Shown here: in pieces, positions 57,047 to 63,934 of the stretch
Layout of the letters: each line of letters begins with the position of its first letter
Numbering within the stretch: position 1 is the stretch's first letter
Source: Maribacter polysaccharolyticus
GTDB taxonomy: Bacteria; Bacteroidota; Bacteroidia; Flavobacteriales; Flavobacteriaceae
Direction of reading: 5' to 3'
Length of the DNA stretch: 64,000 nucleotides
NCBI RefSeq assembly: GCF_028882255.1
Contig: NZ_JARBUY010000001.1
Span: 59,875-123,874 of the forward strand
The notes under the pieces: model-generated
Told to the model about the DNA's origin: nothing
The model's database searches: none
Seen by the model: the letters and a program-made list of their open reading frames with translations, nothing else
Position numbers and translations under genes: made by a program

Positions 57047-58354
57047 ATGGGAACGTTTAAAATTGAAGGCGGCCATCAGTTATCCGGGGAAATTACCCCA
57101 CAAGGCGCCAAAAACGAAGCATTGCAGATACTTTGTGCAGTGTTGTTGACAGCTGAAAAGGTTACCGTAAACAATATTCCCGACATCGTTGATGTCAATA
57201 AACTCATTTCCTTATTGGAGGATCTGGGCGTTAAGATCCAAAAGAAGGGAAAAGGTTCGTATACCTTTAAGGCCGATGATGTAAACCTCGATTATCTACA
57301 ATCCGATCAATTCAAGGAAGACGGTAGGGGGCTTAGAGGCTCGATCATGCTCGTAGGACCTTTATTGGCCCGTTTCGGCAAAGGCTATATTCCCAAACCC
57401 GGAGGAGATAAAATCGGAAGGAGAAGGTTGGACACCCATTTTGAGGGATTCATTAACCTAGGGGCCAAATTCCGATACAACAAAGAGGAACATTTTTATG
57501 GGGTGGAGGCCAAAAGGTTGAAAGGCACCTACATGTTGCTCGATGAAGCCTCGGTAACGGGAACCGCCAATATTGTTATGGCGGCCGTACTTGCCGAAGG
57601 CAAAACCACCATCTATAATGCGGCCTGTGAGCCCTATTTGCAGCAACTATGCAAGATGTTGAACCGAATGGGGGCCAAGATCTCTGGGATCGGTTCAAAC
57701 CTATTGACCATAGAAGGGGTTGATACGTTGGGAGGAACCGAACATACCATGTTACCCGATATGATCGAGATCGGAAGTTGGATCGGATTGGCGGCCATGA
57801 CCAAAAGTGAACTGACGGTCAAGAACGTAAGTTGGAACGATTTGGGACAAATACCGACCGTTTTCAGAAAATTAGGGGTGACCATAGAAAGGAAAGGCGA
57901 TGATATATATATACCTGAGCACAAGGATGGTTATAAAATACAGAGTTTTATTGACGGCTCAATTCTTACGATCGCCGATGCCCCATGGCCGGGACTTACA
58001 CCCGATTTATTGAGTATAATTTTAGTAATGGCCACCCAAGCGAAAGGGGAGGTCCTGATTCACCAAAAGATGTTCGAAAGCCGCTTGTTCTTTGTGGATA
58101 AGTTGATCGATATGGGTGCAAAGATCATTTTGTGCGATCCGCATAGAGCCACTGTAATTGGCCATAATTTTAAATCGAAATTAAAGGCCACCACCATGGT
58201 ATCACCCGATATTAGGGCAGGGGTTTCCCTTTTGATTGCTGCCTTATCGGCAAAAGGAACCTCTACGATCCATAATATTGAACAGATCGATCGGGGTTAT
58301 GAGGATATCGATACCCGCCTACGGGCTATCGGGGCCAAAATCACCAGGGTGTAG
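57047..58354 (+). CDS. murA: UDP-N-acetylglucosamine 1-carboxyvinyltransferase, Asp-type active site
   Basis: 435 residues. The N-terminus has the conserved GAKNEALQILCAVLLTAEKVTVNNIP with the catalytic Lys22. LRGSIMLVGPLLARFGKGYIPKPGGDKIGRRRLDTH carries Asp121 where E. coli MurA has Cys115. VTGTANIVMAAVLAEGKTTIYNAACEP and DIRAGVSLLIAALSAKGTSTIHNIEQIDRGYEDI complete the family. It adds enolpyruvate from PEP to UDP-GlcNAc in the first committed step of peptidoglycan. The Cys-to-Asp form is known in other bacteria to be insensitive to fosfomycin. Confidence 0.95.
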   Translation: MGTFKIEGGHQLSGEITPQGAKNEALQILCAVLLTAEKVTVNNIPDIVDVNKLISLLEDLGVKIQKKGKGSYTFKADDVNLDYLQSDQFKEDGRGLRGSIMLVGPLLARFGKGYIPKPGGDKIGRRRLDTHFEGFINLGAKFRYNKEEHFYGVEAKRLKGTYMLLDEASVTGTANIVMAAVLAEGKTTIYNAACEPYLQQLCKMLNRMGAKISGIGSNLLTIEGVDTLGGTEHTMLPDMIEIGSWIGLAAMTKSELTVKNVSWNDLGQIPTVFRKLGVTIERKGDDIYIPEHKDGYKIQSFIDGSILTIADAPWPGLTPDLLSIILVMATQAKGEVLIHQKMFESRLFFVDKLIDMGAKIILCDPHRATVIGHNFKSKLKATTMVSPDIRAGVSLLIAALSAKGTSTIHNIEQIDRGYEDIDTRLRAIGAKITRV

Positions 58355-58594
58355 TTTTTCGAAAAAGCAGGAGTTTTATTTTCCGTCTAGGGCTAGAGTT
58401 CGATTATTGAACTAGCTGAGGATTTCTATGAATTGACCCAAAACAGCCTGCACCCAAGGAACTTTTTTGGGTATAGGTAGTTATTTCTAATACTTCATTA
58501 AGAGTTAACCCCGAGAGAATTATGGGAGGGGATATCATTTTTCTCTTCTGTTTTTCTTCTATCTAAAAAGGCTTGACTCTATTAATGGTGAAAT
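58355..58594 (-). repeat. Decayed copy of the module-start repeat
   Basis: No gene. At 58472-58500 the minus strand reads like a degraded copy of the leader repeat: ATG has become ATT and the peptide goes on RNNYLY before diverging. The flanking DNA (58505-58594) is a divergent duplicate of 58885-58970, including the phrase before each CATCCCCC block. Confidence 0.5.
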
Positions 58595-58690
58595 ACATCC
58601 CCCGTCGTGCAGGTACCCTCTTCACTTCGGCTGCGCTCAGTGCAGGCATAGGGGGAATTATTGTCCCCTTGAGGGGACTACAGGGGTGTT
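58594..58690. repeat. CATCCCCC-type composite repeat, copy 1
   Basis: It starts CATCCCCCGTCGTGCAGG, contains a CTGCGCTCAGTGCAGG block, then GGGGGAATTATTGTCCCCTT with GAGGGGAC, and ends CAGGGGTGTTTT. The same order recurs at 58965-59068. The GTCCCC/GGGGAC parts form a hairpin. It is an intergenic repeat with no coding role that I can support. Confidence 0.7.
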
Positions 58691-58720
58691 TTACTCCATA
58701 CATTATACTTAATACTTTTT

Positions 58721-58775
58721 TACATCCCCCGCCTTACAGGCACCCCCTTCACTTCGCCTGCGCTCGCGCTAGCGG
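58721..58775. repeat. CATCCCCC-type repeat, copy 2, joined to the palindromic element
   Basis: CATCCCCCGCCTTACAGGCA followed by CCCCCTTCACTTCG runs directly into CTGCGCTCGCGCTAGCGGGA, the palindromic element that also occurs inside nearby coding sequence. Confidence 0.65.
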
Positions 58776-58849
58776 GAGGAATTGGTTACATTGGCGCTAA
58801 GAAGGCCGCACCAAAGAAATAGGATGATATATAGGTAGTTGTTTATCAT
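58769..58849 (-). pseudogene. Signal-peptide stub, copy 1
   Basis: 26 codons on the minus strand: MINNYLYIILFLWCGLLSAN then VTNSSR and TAG. It is a clean export signal with nothing behind it. It shares its upstream DNA (TAGTATG context) and sequence with the stubs at 61023-61178 and 63854-63934, so it is a relic of the 5' end of one common gene. Confidence 0.7.
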
Positions 58850-58964
58850 ACTACGTGAAGTTTATCGTGTTTAAGTACCTCCAAAAAAATTATAGGAGGC
58901 TATATCTTTTTTATTCATCTTTCTGTTTTTCCTTCTATCTACATCGGTTCGACCCTTTTAATGG

Positions 58965-59068
58965 GGAAATACATCCCCCGCCCTGCGGGCACCCCCTTCA
59001 AAGGGGGATTTATTGTCCCCTTTGAGGGGACGGTAAAGTAATGGGGACACTACTTTACAGGGGTGTTT
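58965..59068. repeat. CATCCCCC-type composite repeat, copy 3
   Basis: CATCCCCCGCCCTGCGGGCA, hairpin CCCCCTTCAAAGGGGG, hairpin GTCCCC-TTTGA-GGGGAC, then GTAAAGTA/TACTTTAC as a third inverted repeat, ending CAGGGGTGTTTTG. It is the fullest copy of the element. Confidence 0.7.
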
Positions 59069-59136
59069 TGAACATGGCACGAGCCTGTTATAGGCAGACA
59101 AGTGCGATGTCTCCGTAATAGGAGAAGAATATTTTT

Positions 59137-60288
59137 TTACATATATATATAATTTGCGAATAGTTCATTTTTATTAATAAACAAGTTATATAGCTTAGTT
59201 ATATTTAAAATTTCATAAACTCCCCTAGACTCTTTATATAAATTAGTTTTCGTTATCGGTCTTGTATTCATGTTTGGAGATAAATCTCCAAAAATCCTTG
59301 TGTCTAAATTCTCAAAAAGGAATAACAAATCTTTCACAGGTTTCTCTGGATTAGCATTTTTATCTAAACGGATGATTTCTTTAATCACTACACCACTAGT
59401 TTGAATAATATTATACTTAACTATCTCATATTTTCTATTTGAATATTCAAGGTCTAATTTACTTGTAAGAACTATAGAATCATTGTTCTTCTTTATTTGA
59501 GCAATCAATAACTTATCTTGCTTTTTAAACTGGGCAATACTTACATTGTCAAATAAAGCTGTAAAGTAGTTATTGCCCTTTACTATTTCTTTGTAACCAA
59601 TATTTGCGCAATCTAGATTTTCGGACAAAGTCAATTTAGAAGCAAGGTTTTCGTTTTTTTGAATTGAGGCTAATTCTTCATATAGTTTCGTAAAATCAAG
59701 CCCTTCCCCAGTTGAATTTACTTTGTTCAGTATATTATTGACATCATTATCCATACTATTAGCTTCAACTAAATTTGATAAAACACATGGCTTAAAAAGC
59801 ATTAAACAGTCCCTGATTTTCTTTTGGTTTGTTTTTTTTTGGATTAACCAATTGTCACCTACTTTAATCAGGTCTAGTAAGGTAGGAAACGGAAAATCTA
59901 TTCCTTTTATCTTAGCTATAAACATGATGTAACACATTTCATTTCCTTGAAAGTTATATGTTGTTTTATGTAATAATTGCACATAAGAATCCTCCTCGGG
60001 TGTTTCAACGATTTTGCGGAAATGTTTGTCTTTTTTAGGGCGAAATAGTTTTTTGTCAAAATATAAAGATTCCAAAGTCTCATTTGATGGGGCAAAAAAG
60101 TAACCTCTCGCAGTAGCTTCTGGACTAGTCAATTTAAAAGCTGACTCATCTGTTATTTTTTTTAATTTATTTTCATTTTCTTGATAGACTTTAAACTCTA
60201 CTTCGCTACTTTGATTATATTCAAGAACTTTTTGAGCTTCCGCTTTAGACCAAAAAAGAACTAAAAAAATAAGAATAATATTTTTCAT
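59137..60288 (-). CDS. Hypothetical secreted protein, last gene of module C
   Basis: 383 residues. A signal peptide MKNIILIFLVLFWSKAEAQ directs export. The mature part is Lys/Asn/Asp-rich with no repeat, no lipobox and no motif I know; short pieces such as ARGYFFAPSNETLESLYFD and YIMFIAKIKGIDFPFPTLLDLIKVGDNWLIQKK suggest a mixed alpha/beta domain. It overlaps the end of the preceding membrane-protein gene by 4 bp. It is clearly more A+T-rich than the housekeeping genes before 58.3 kb, which suggests acquisition. It could be an accessory or immunity-associated protein of the module. Confidence 0.7.
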   Translation of the reverse strand: MKNIILIFLVLFWSKAEAQKVLEYNQSSEVEFKVYQENENKLKKITDESAFKLTSPEATARGYFFAPSNETLESLYFDKKLFRPKKDKHFRKIVETPEEDSYVQLLHKTTYNFQGNEMCYIMFIAKIKGIDFPFPTLLDLIKVGDNWLIQKKTNQKKIRDCLMLFKPCVLSNLVEANSMDNDVNNILNKVNSTGEGLDFTKLYEELASIQKNENLASKLTLSENLDCANIGYKEIVKGNNYFTALFDNVSIAQFKKQDKLLIAQIKKNNDSIVLTSKLDLEYSNRKYEIVKYNIIQTSGVVIKEIIRLDKNANPEKPVKDLLFLFENLDTRIFGDLSPNMNTRPITKTNLYKESRGVYEILNITKLYNLFINKNELFANYIYM

Positions 60289-60776
60289 ATAGATTTTTTA
60301 TAATTAGTAAATAAGTAGATCACGAATCCCAATAACGGGAAAAATGAAATTTTAAAATATAATCCTGCAAATACTGAAAAGTATTGCCCTTTGAAATAAT
60401 CGCTTGGAGCATTTTTAAGAAAATATTTGTTAGTTAACTTACTCCTGTAAACAGCAAATCTTGAGTTAAAATTGAAGTACTTTTTATTTGCCATTGAGAG
60501 TTCAATTTTATTTTTATATCTATCGGATACCGCTTCGATTATAAGGGTTCTGGTAGTGCTACCTGATGTCGATCTTTTTTCTCTAGTGCGCAATAGTGAT
60601 AGCGTATCTATCTCCATATATATATCTTTATTTTTTAAACTTTTATAATTTTCATAGTCATCAAAATACTTACCACCCACAAGTGCAAAGACTGAGGTTA
60701 ATAATGAAATTAAAAAGTTAGCAACCATTAAAAATGCTATAATCGGTAATATTTTTTTTAATATCGTACTTCCCAT
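60285..60776 (-). CDS. Two-TM membrane protein with large loop (module C)
   Basis: 163 residues. TM1 is near 8-35 (ILPIIAFLMVANFLISLLTSVFALV) and TM2 near 137-157 (FKISFFPLLGFVIYLFTNY), with about 100 residues between (IYMEIDTLSLLRTREKRSTSGSTTRTLIIEAV...). The loop would lie outside the cytoplasm. The same topology occurs at 61302-61949 and 62475-63104, one such gene per module. It overlaps both neighbours, so the three genes form one transcript. No family recognised. Confidence 0.7.
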   Translation of the reverse strand: MGSTILKKILPIIAFLMVANFLISLLTSVFALVGGKYFDDYENYKSLKNKDIYMEIDTLSLLRTREKRSTSGSTTRTLIIEAVSDRYKNKIELSMANKKYFNFNSRFAVYRSKLTNKYFLKNAPSDYFKGQYFSVFAGLYFKISFFPLLGFVIYLFTNYKKSI

Positions 60777-60982
60777 ACCTTTTTGTCAATTTGGTAATCC
60801 ATGTCATAATCTTTAACGCTAAAAGTAATCACGGGTTCAAAAACTAAATCAAAACCCTCTTCAATTAATGGAGAATAAAATTCATTATTTTTCATATCGT
60901 ATTCAATCAAAGTGGCCTTTCCTGCAAGCGCGAGCGGCAGACTCGTACCCATCCAGTACTTATATACGGTTACTTCCTTCAT
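60758..60982 (-). CDS. Small hypothetical protein containing an in-frame palindromic repeat
   Basis: 74 residues: MKEVTVYKYWMGTSLPLALAG, then KATLIEYDMKNNEFYSPLIEEGFDLVFEPVITF and VKDYDMDYQIDKKVWEVRY. The segment GTSLPLALAG (11-21) is encoded by DNA of the same type as the palindromic repeats at 62318-62346 and 63613-63642, so a mobile repeat seems to have entered the gene in frame. The protein is soluble and acidic. Its position, right after a signal-peptide stub, matches the small genes of modules A and B. Function unknown; an immunity role is a guess from context. Confidence 0.65.
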   Translation of the reverse strand: MKEVTVYKYWMGTSLPLALAGKATLIEYDMKNNEFYSPLIEEGFDLVFEPVITFSVKDYDMDYQIDKKVWEVRY

Positions 60983-61022
60983 AATTTCAAACTACCCAAA
61001 TGCATACCCTATTTATCTATTC

Positions 61023-61178
61023 TTAAAAACGATACCCAAGGTAAAGAACATCCCCCGTCCTGCGGGCACCCCCTTCACTTCGACTGCGCTCAGTGCAGGC
61101 ATCGGGGGAATTGGTTGCGTTGGCACTAAGAAGACCGCACCAAAATATTAGGATGATATGTAGGTAGTTGTTTTTCAT
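61023..61178 (-). pseudogene. Signal-peptide stub, copy 2, running into repeat DNA
   Basis: 51 codons: MKNNYLHIILIFWCGLLSAN, ATNSPDAC, and then TERSRSEGGARRTGD, which is simply the CATCCCCC-type repeat (61045-61113) read on the minus strand, before TAA at 61023-61025. The signal peptide is thus fused to an intergenic repeat. It starts module C, 40 bp upstream of the 74-residue gene. Confidence 0.65.
61045..61113. repeat. CATCCCCC-type repeat, copy 4
   Basis: CATCCCCCGTCCTGCGGGCA, then CCCCCTTCACTTCGACTGCG and CTCAGTGCAGGCATCGGGGG. It shares its two halves with copies 1 and 3. Confidence 0.7.
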
Positions 61179-61249
61179 ACTACTGGGTTATGATTTTGTT
61201 TTTCTTCTAATTTTCGCTTTGTTCTACTCCTTACTTCTTACTCATGTTC

Positions 61250-61283
61250 GGCACGGGCGTGATGCTCGCGCTAGCAGGAGGGG
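61250..61283. repeat. Palindromic GCGCTAGC element, plus orientation
   Basis: GGCACGGGCGTGATGCTCGC followed by GCTAGCAGGAGG. This is the element found elsewhere on the opposite strand; here it sits in the 3' gap after the 215-residue gene. Confidence 0.6.
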
Positions 61284-61301
61284 GAATTATGATTTCATTA
61301 T

Positions 61302-61949
61302 TTAATCATTTTTGTTCTTTAACTTAAATCCTCTGAAGATATATTTTAGGCCTTCTAGCTTGCTGTTTATAGAATTAGGTAAATTTGGAAATTCGCCAGT
61401 TTTTTGATAAATTTTAAAAATGTCTATAAAAACTAAGGAGCTTAGAAAAAAGGCCAATAGTCCTATAGCGATAAAAATAATTCCTAATCCATAATAAATT
61501 ACTTTTCCCACAATCGTAGGCTTGTTTCCCACCAAATAATAATCATCTATGGCAAGGACTTCTATATGTTTCCCATTTAACTTAAATATAATATTTCTCA
61601 AAGATTGTAACTGTTTGGAGGTTAGCTTAAATGGCAATATTTCTCTTATATTGTTGGTTGTAACAAATTTTTCCTTAACCAAAAATGAGATGACTTCTTT
61701 ATGCTCTTTTTCGGGAATGAAGTAGTTTTTATTTACGGTATCACCCTTATTGATAATCAACTTTAATTGCATATATTTTTCACTGTCAAATGCATAATCT
61801 AAACTGAAATACCTTACCCTGGAAGTATTTGAAAAATTGGTCTTATCTGACTTGGCTTTTTTATAGAAAGTAGGACCTACGGCAAATACCAGTGCAATGC
61901 TCAATCCGAACATAAAACCAAATTTTAATATGTATTCTAACATCTTCAT
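61302..61949 (-). CDS. Two-TM membrane protein with large loop (module B)
   Basis: 215 residues. TM1 is near 9-27 (FGFMFGLSIALVFAVGPTFY) and TM2 near 146-172 (VIYYGLGIIFIAIGLLAFFLSSLVF), with an external loop of about 115 residues containing YMQLKLIINKGDTVNKNYFIPEKEHKEVISFLVKEKF. It ends in a basic cytoplasmic tail. No family recognised. It lies 44 bp after the 79-residue gene in the same direction and matches the position and shape of the other module membrane proteins. Confidence 0.7.
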   Translation of the reverse strand: MKMLEYILKFGFMFGLSIALVFAVGPTFYKKAKSDKTNFSNTSRVRYFSLDYAFDSEKYMQLKLIINKGDTVNKNYFIPEKEHKEVISFLVKEKFVTTNNIREILPFKLTSKQLQSLRNIIFKLNGKHIEVLAIDDYYLVGNKPTIVGKVIYYGLGIIFIAIGLLAFFLSSLVFIDIFKIYQKTGEFPNLPNSINSKLEGLKYIFRGFKLKNKND

Positions 61950-61993
61950 CAGGCAATAAAAGCTATACTTTAACTTTATTTATAATATTTCAC

Positions 61994-62233
61994 CTATACG
62001 AAACTGGACATATCTCCATGTCTAGTTTGAAAATCACTTGGAACTGCTCTTACTTTTTCAGCCAAATCATCAATAAAGGATTCACCAAATTTTTCAAAAC
62101 CTTCTTTTTCAGATTCATTCAATTCAATGTTCACTGTAAAAAGCGCAACACTACCACATAAAACAGATAAAATCATTTTATCCTTTTTCTCAAAAAGAGT
62201 GTATTCCCAATTTTTCTTTATAACTTCTTTCAT
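61994..62233 (-). CDS. Small hypothetical protein, possible immunity protein (module B)
   Basis: 79 residues: MKEVIKKNWEYTLFEKKDKM, ILSVLCGSVALFTVNIELNESEKEGFEKFGE, then FIDDLAEKVRAVPSDFQTRHGDMSSFV. It is soluble and resembles several short immunity-like proteins in size and composition only. Its start overlaps the stop of the upstream frameshifted secreted-protein remnant (ATGA), so the two were translationally coupled, as toxin and immunity genes often are. It begins MKEV like the 74-residue gene of module C. Confidence 0.6.
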   Translation of the reverse strand: MKEVIKKNWEYTLFEKKDKMILSVLCGSVALFTVNIELNESEKEGFEKFGESFIDDLAEKVRAVPSDFQTRHGDMSSFV

Positions 62234-62456
62234 TTTATATTGGTTATCGTTTCTGTATAACTTCCGGCTGGAATGGCATCTAGTACTATCTCCGAATATC
62301 CATTTGGTAGCACCCCCGCTAGCGCGAGCGTCACGCTCGAGCCCGTATAGCCTATGTTGTTATTCGTTCCAATCATAGTTCCATCATGCCCAAATGCATG
62401 CCCAAAGGAGACAGTAGCAAAAGGATTGTTAAGATATATTTGTAGTTTTTTGTCAT
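62230..62456 (-). pseudogene. Frameshifted secreted-protein remnant with in-frame palindromic repeat
   Basis: ATG at 62454-62456 gives a signal peptide, MTKNYKYILTILLLLSPLG, but the frame stops at 62373-62375. A shifted frame continues FGHDGTMIGTNNNIGYTG, SSVTLALAG, VLPNGYSEIVLDAIPAGSYT and ETITNIK to a TGA that overlaps the ATG of the next gene. SSVTLALAG is the palindromic repeat (62318-62346) read in frame. The stub resembles the MKNNYLYI starts of the other modules, with the same upstream TAGTATG context. Confidence 0.55.
62318..62346. repeat. Palindromic element with GAGCGTgACGCTC core
   Basis: On the plus strand CGCTAGCGCGAGCGTCACGC then TCGAGCCCG. It holds two adjacent palindromes (CGCTAGCG and GAGCGTNACGCTC). 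Related copies lie at 58762-58775, 60926-60950, 61250-61283, 63613-63642 and 63847-63862. Confidence 0.65.
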
Positions 62457-62474
62457 ACTACGTATTTTCTTTCT

Positions 62475-63104
62475 TTAGTTAAAAGTATTTTGATATTTAT
62501 TATAAAATTTAAACGTTAAATAGATTATATAGCTCCCAATCAAAAGAGGAAGCACTATCCAAAGCATAAAAAATAGTATTTCATTTCTTTTTTTGATTAT
62601 TACCTTGTTGTTTAGAGATAACTCCTGTATATAACCGTTTGGTAAATAGGACAAGCTTACTTTATCAACTTCAATAATTTCTTCTACATTCAAAAGTTTT
62701 TTAAAGCGAAGTAATTTATTCCGTTGTTCTTGTATGGATTTGTTATTACTATTTAAGAATTGAAATTCATTTTCACCAAAAGATTTTGAAAATGAAACCA
62801 ATATTAGATATCTGTCTTCTTCTTCTGAAGATAATTCTGCTTTTAACTTTAGGGTATCAAAATCTAAATGCAGCACAGATTTTTTTTCTCTATATGAACC
62901 TTTTTCCAAACTTAAAACAGCTGCGTTGCTGGTTAATTGTCTTGGTTCAGGAGCTTGGATATAAAGAATGACTAGAAGAATACCCCAAAATAAGGGTAAT
63001 ATCCCTAACATGAAAAAAATAAACGGCCCACGACGGTAGCGTCTATTCATTACCCATTTTGGTATTTGTGGTTTTATTTTATTTTCTTCTTTTATAACTG
63101 TCAT
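62475..63104 (-). CDS. Two-TM membrane protein with large loop (module A)
   Basis: 209 residues with a basic start (MNRRYRRGP) before TM1 (about 28-50, FIFFMLGILPLFWGILLVILYI), an external region of about 125 residues with EEEDRYLILVSFSKSFGENEFQFL, and TM2 (about 178-198, ILFFMLWIVLPLLIGSYIIYLTF). It starts 3 bp after the CdiI-like gene stop, so the two are co-transcribed. No family recognised. Confidence 0.7.
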   Translation of the reverse strand: MTVIKEENKIKPQIPKWVMNRRYRRGPFIFFMLGILPLFWGILLVILYIQAPEPRQLTSNAAVLSLEKGSYREKKSVLHLDFDTLKLKAELSSEEEDRYLILVSFSKSFGENEFQFLNSNNKSIQEQRNKLLRFKKLLNVEEIIEVDKVSLSYLPNGYIQELSLNNKVIIKKRNEILFFMLWIVLPLLIGSYIIYLTFKFYNKYQNTFN

Positions 63105-63107
63105 TTT

Positions 63108-63560
63108 TTATTTAATTCCACACAACTCAAACGTCTTTAACAAGGCCTTGCCTAAATCTTTATCCGAAGCAATAAAATAGTCCAACTCAATATTCGGATG
63201 TTCTGTCTTTTTAAATCCTTTTTTCAAACCATGGTTATACCTAGGGCAAAAATGTATTGTCTTGTTAAGTAAAACTACAGGCGGGTTAAATACCTGTTTG
63301 AAAAATTCATTTGCGCTTTTGCAGCCTGACATCTTAACTAATGGATCGTTAACAGTTTTCCATTTTTCTCTGTCATACCTCTCTTTTCCAATTTCATAAG
63401 CTTCAATACACTCTCTTATAACTCTCCCTACTTTCTCCAGAGAATCATCAATACTAAGTTCTTGAATGGGCTCTGCTAAAACAGCCACACTTTGGGTGCC
63501 TTTTTTAGGGTGTATAAATATTCTTCTTCCTAACTGATATGCTCCAATACTTTTTTTCAT
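63108..63560 (-). CDS. CdiI/DUF1436-like contact-dependent inhibition immunity protein
   Basis: 150 residues: MKKSIGAYQLGRRIFIHPKKG, SIDDSLEKVGRVIRECIEA, WKTVNDPLVKMSGCKSANEFFKQ, then HFCPRYNHGLKKGFKKTEHPNIELDYFIASDKDLGKALLKTFELCGI. The sequence order (start with GAY and a basic strand, then W-x3-x-[ND]-PL-x-K-x-[AS]-x-x-KS, then a Pro/Gly-rich strand and a final GKALL helix) follows the CdiI/DUF1436 family that blocks CdiA toxin tips. I judge this by eye, so the family call is moderate. No matching toxin tip is present upstream; only a signal-peptide stub and short fragments are. Confidence 0.6.
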   Translation of the reverse strand: MKKSIGAYQLGRRIFIHPKKGTQSVAVLAEPIQELSIDDSLEKVGRVIRECIEAYEIGKERYDREKWKTVNDPLVKMSGCKSANEFFKQVFNPPVVLLNKTIHFCPRYNHGLKKGFKKTEHPNIELDYFIASDKDLGKALLKTFELCGIK

Positions 63561-63612
63561 TATGGAAATATTATTATGTTTAAAATAATATTTTTACTCG
63601 CAGCATTGGCCT

Positions 63613-63642
63613 CCTGCTAGCGCAAACGTCACGCTCGTGCCA
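63613..63642. repeat. Palindromic element upstream of the CdiI-like gene
   Basis: Minus-strand reading GGCACGAGCGTGACGTTTGC then GCTAGCAGGAGG translates as GTSVTFALAGG and ends at TAA soon after (63596-63598). It is the same element as in modules B and C. Confidence 0.6.
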
Positions 63643-63746
63643 TATTGCTACGATATATAACATTAATCATCAATATTCTATTGTAAATAAATGTATCTAA
63701 TTTTTGATGAATCATTGAGGTCATAGTCCTTTTAAAATCCTGATTA

Positions 63747-63846
63747 TGGATTTTCCTGAACCAACACACCTTGGGTGATCAAATATTGTGCCGTGGCATA
63801 GGTACCCATGATCAATAAGTGGGAGTAGGGGACATCGATTATTGAC
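63747..63846 (-). pseudogene. Short unidentified coding remnant
   Basis: The minus strand reads SIIDVPYSHLLIMGTYATAQ and YLITQGVLVQENP to a TAA. The composition is protein-like, but there is no start and no recognised family. It may be the tail of a gene displaced when the module-start repeat was copied here. Confidence 0.3.
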
Positions 63847-63853
63847 ACTCGCG

Positions 63854-63934
63854 TTAGCGGGAGGAATTGGTTACGTTGGCGCTAAGAAGGCCGCACCAAA
63901 ATATTAGGATGATATATAGGTAGTTGTTTTTCAT
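63854..63934 (-). pseudogene. Signal-peptide stub, copy 3
   Basis: 26 codons: MKNNYLYIILIFWCGLLSAN, VTNSSR, TAA. It is nearly identical to copy 1 and the first part of copy 2, and shares the upstream CATAACC-TAGTAGTATG context. It starts module A (CdiI-like gene and two-TM gene). Confidence 0.7.

Noticed and set aside
58573..58800. A 75-codon plus-strand frame rich in Pro, Ala and Gly
   Set aside because: It is the translation of the CATCCCCC-type repeat and the palindromic element; similar peptides appear wherever the repeat occurs, so it is not a gene.
60912..61151. A 79-codon plus-strand frame ending GTKKTAPKY
   Set aside because: It is the antisense reading of the signal-peptide stub and repeat. 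The minus-strand reading with a clean signal peptide explains the conservation better.
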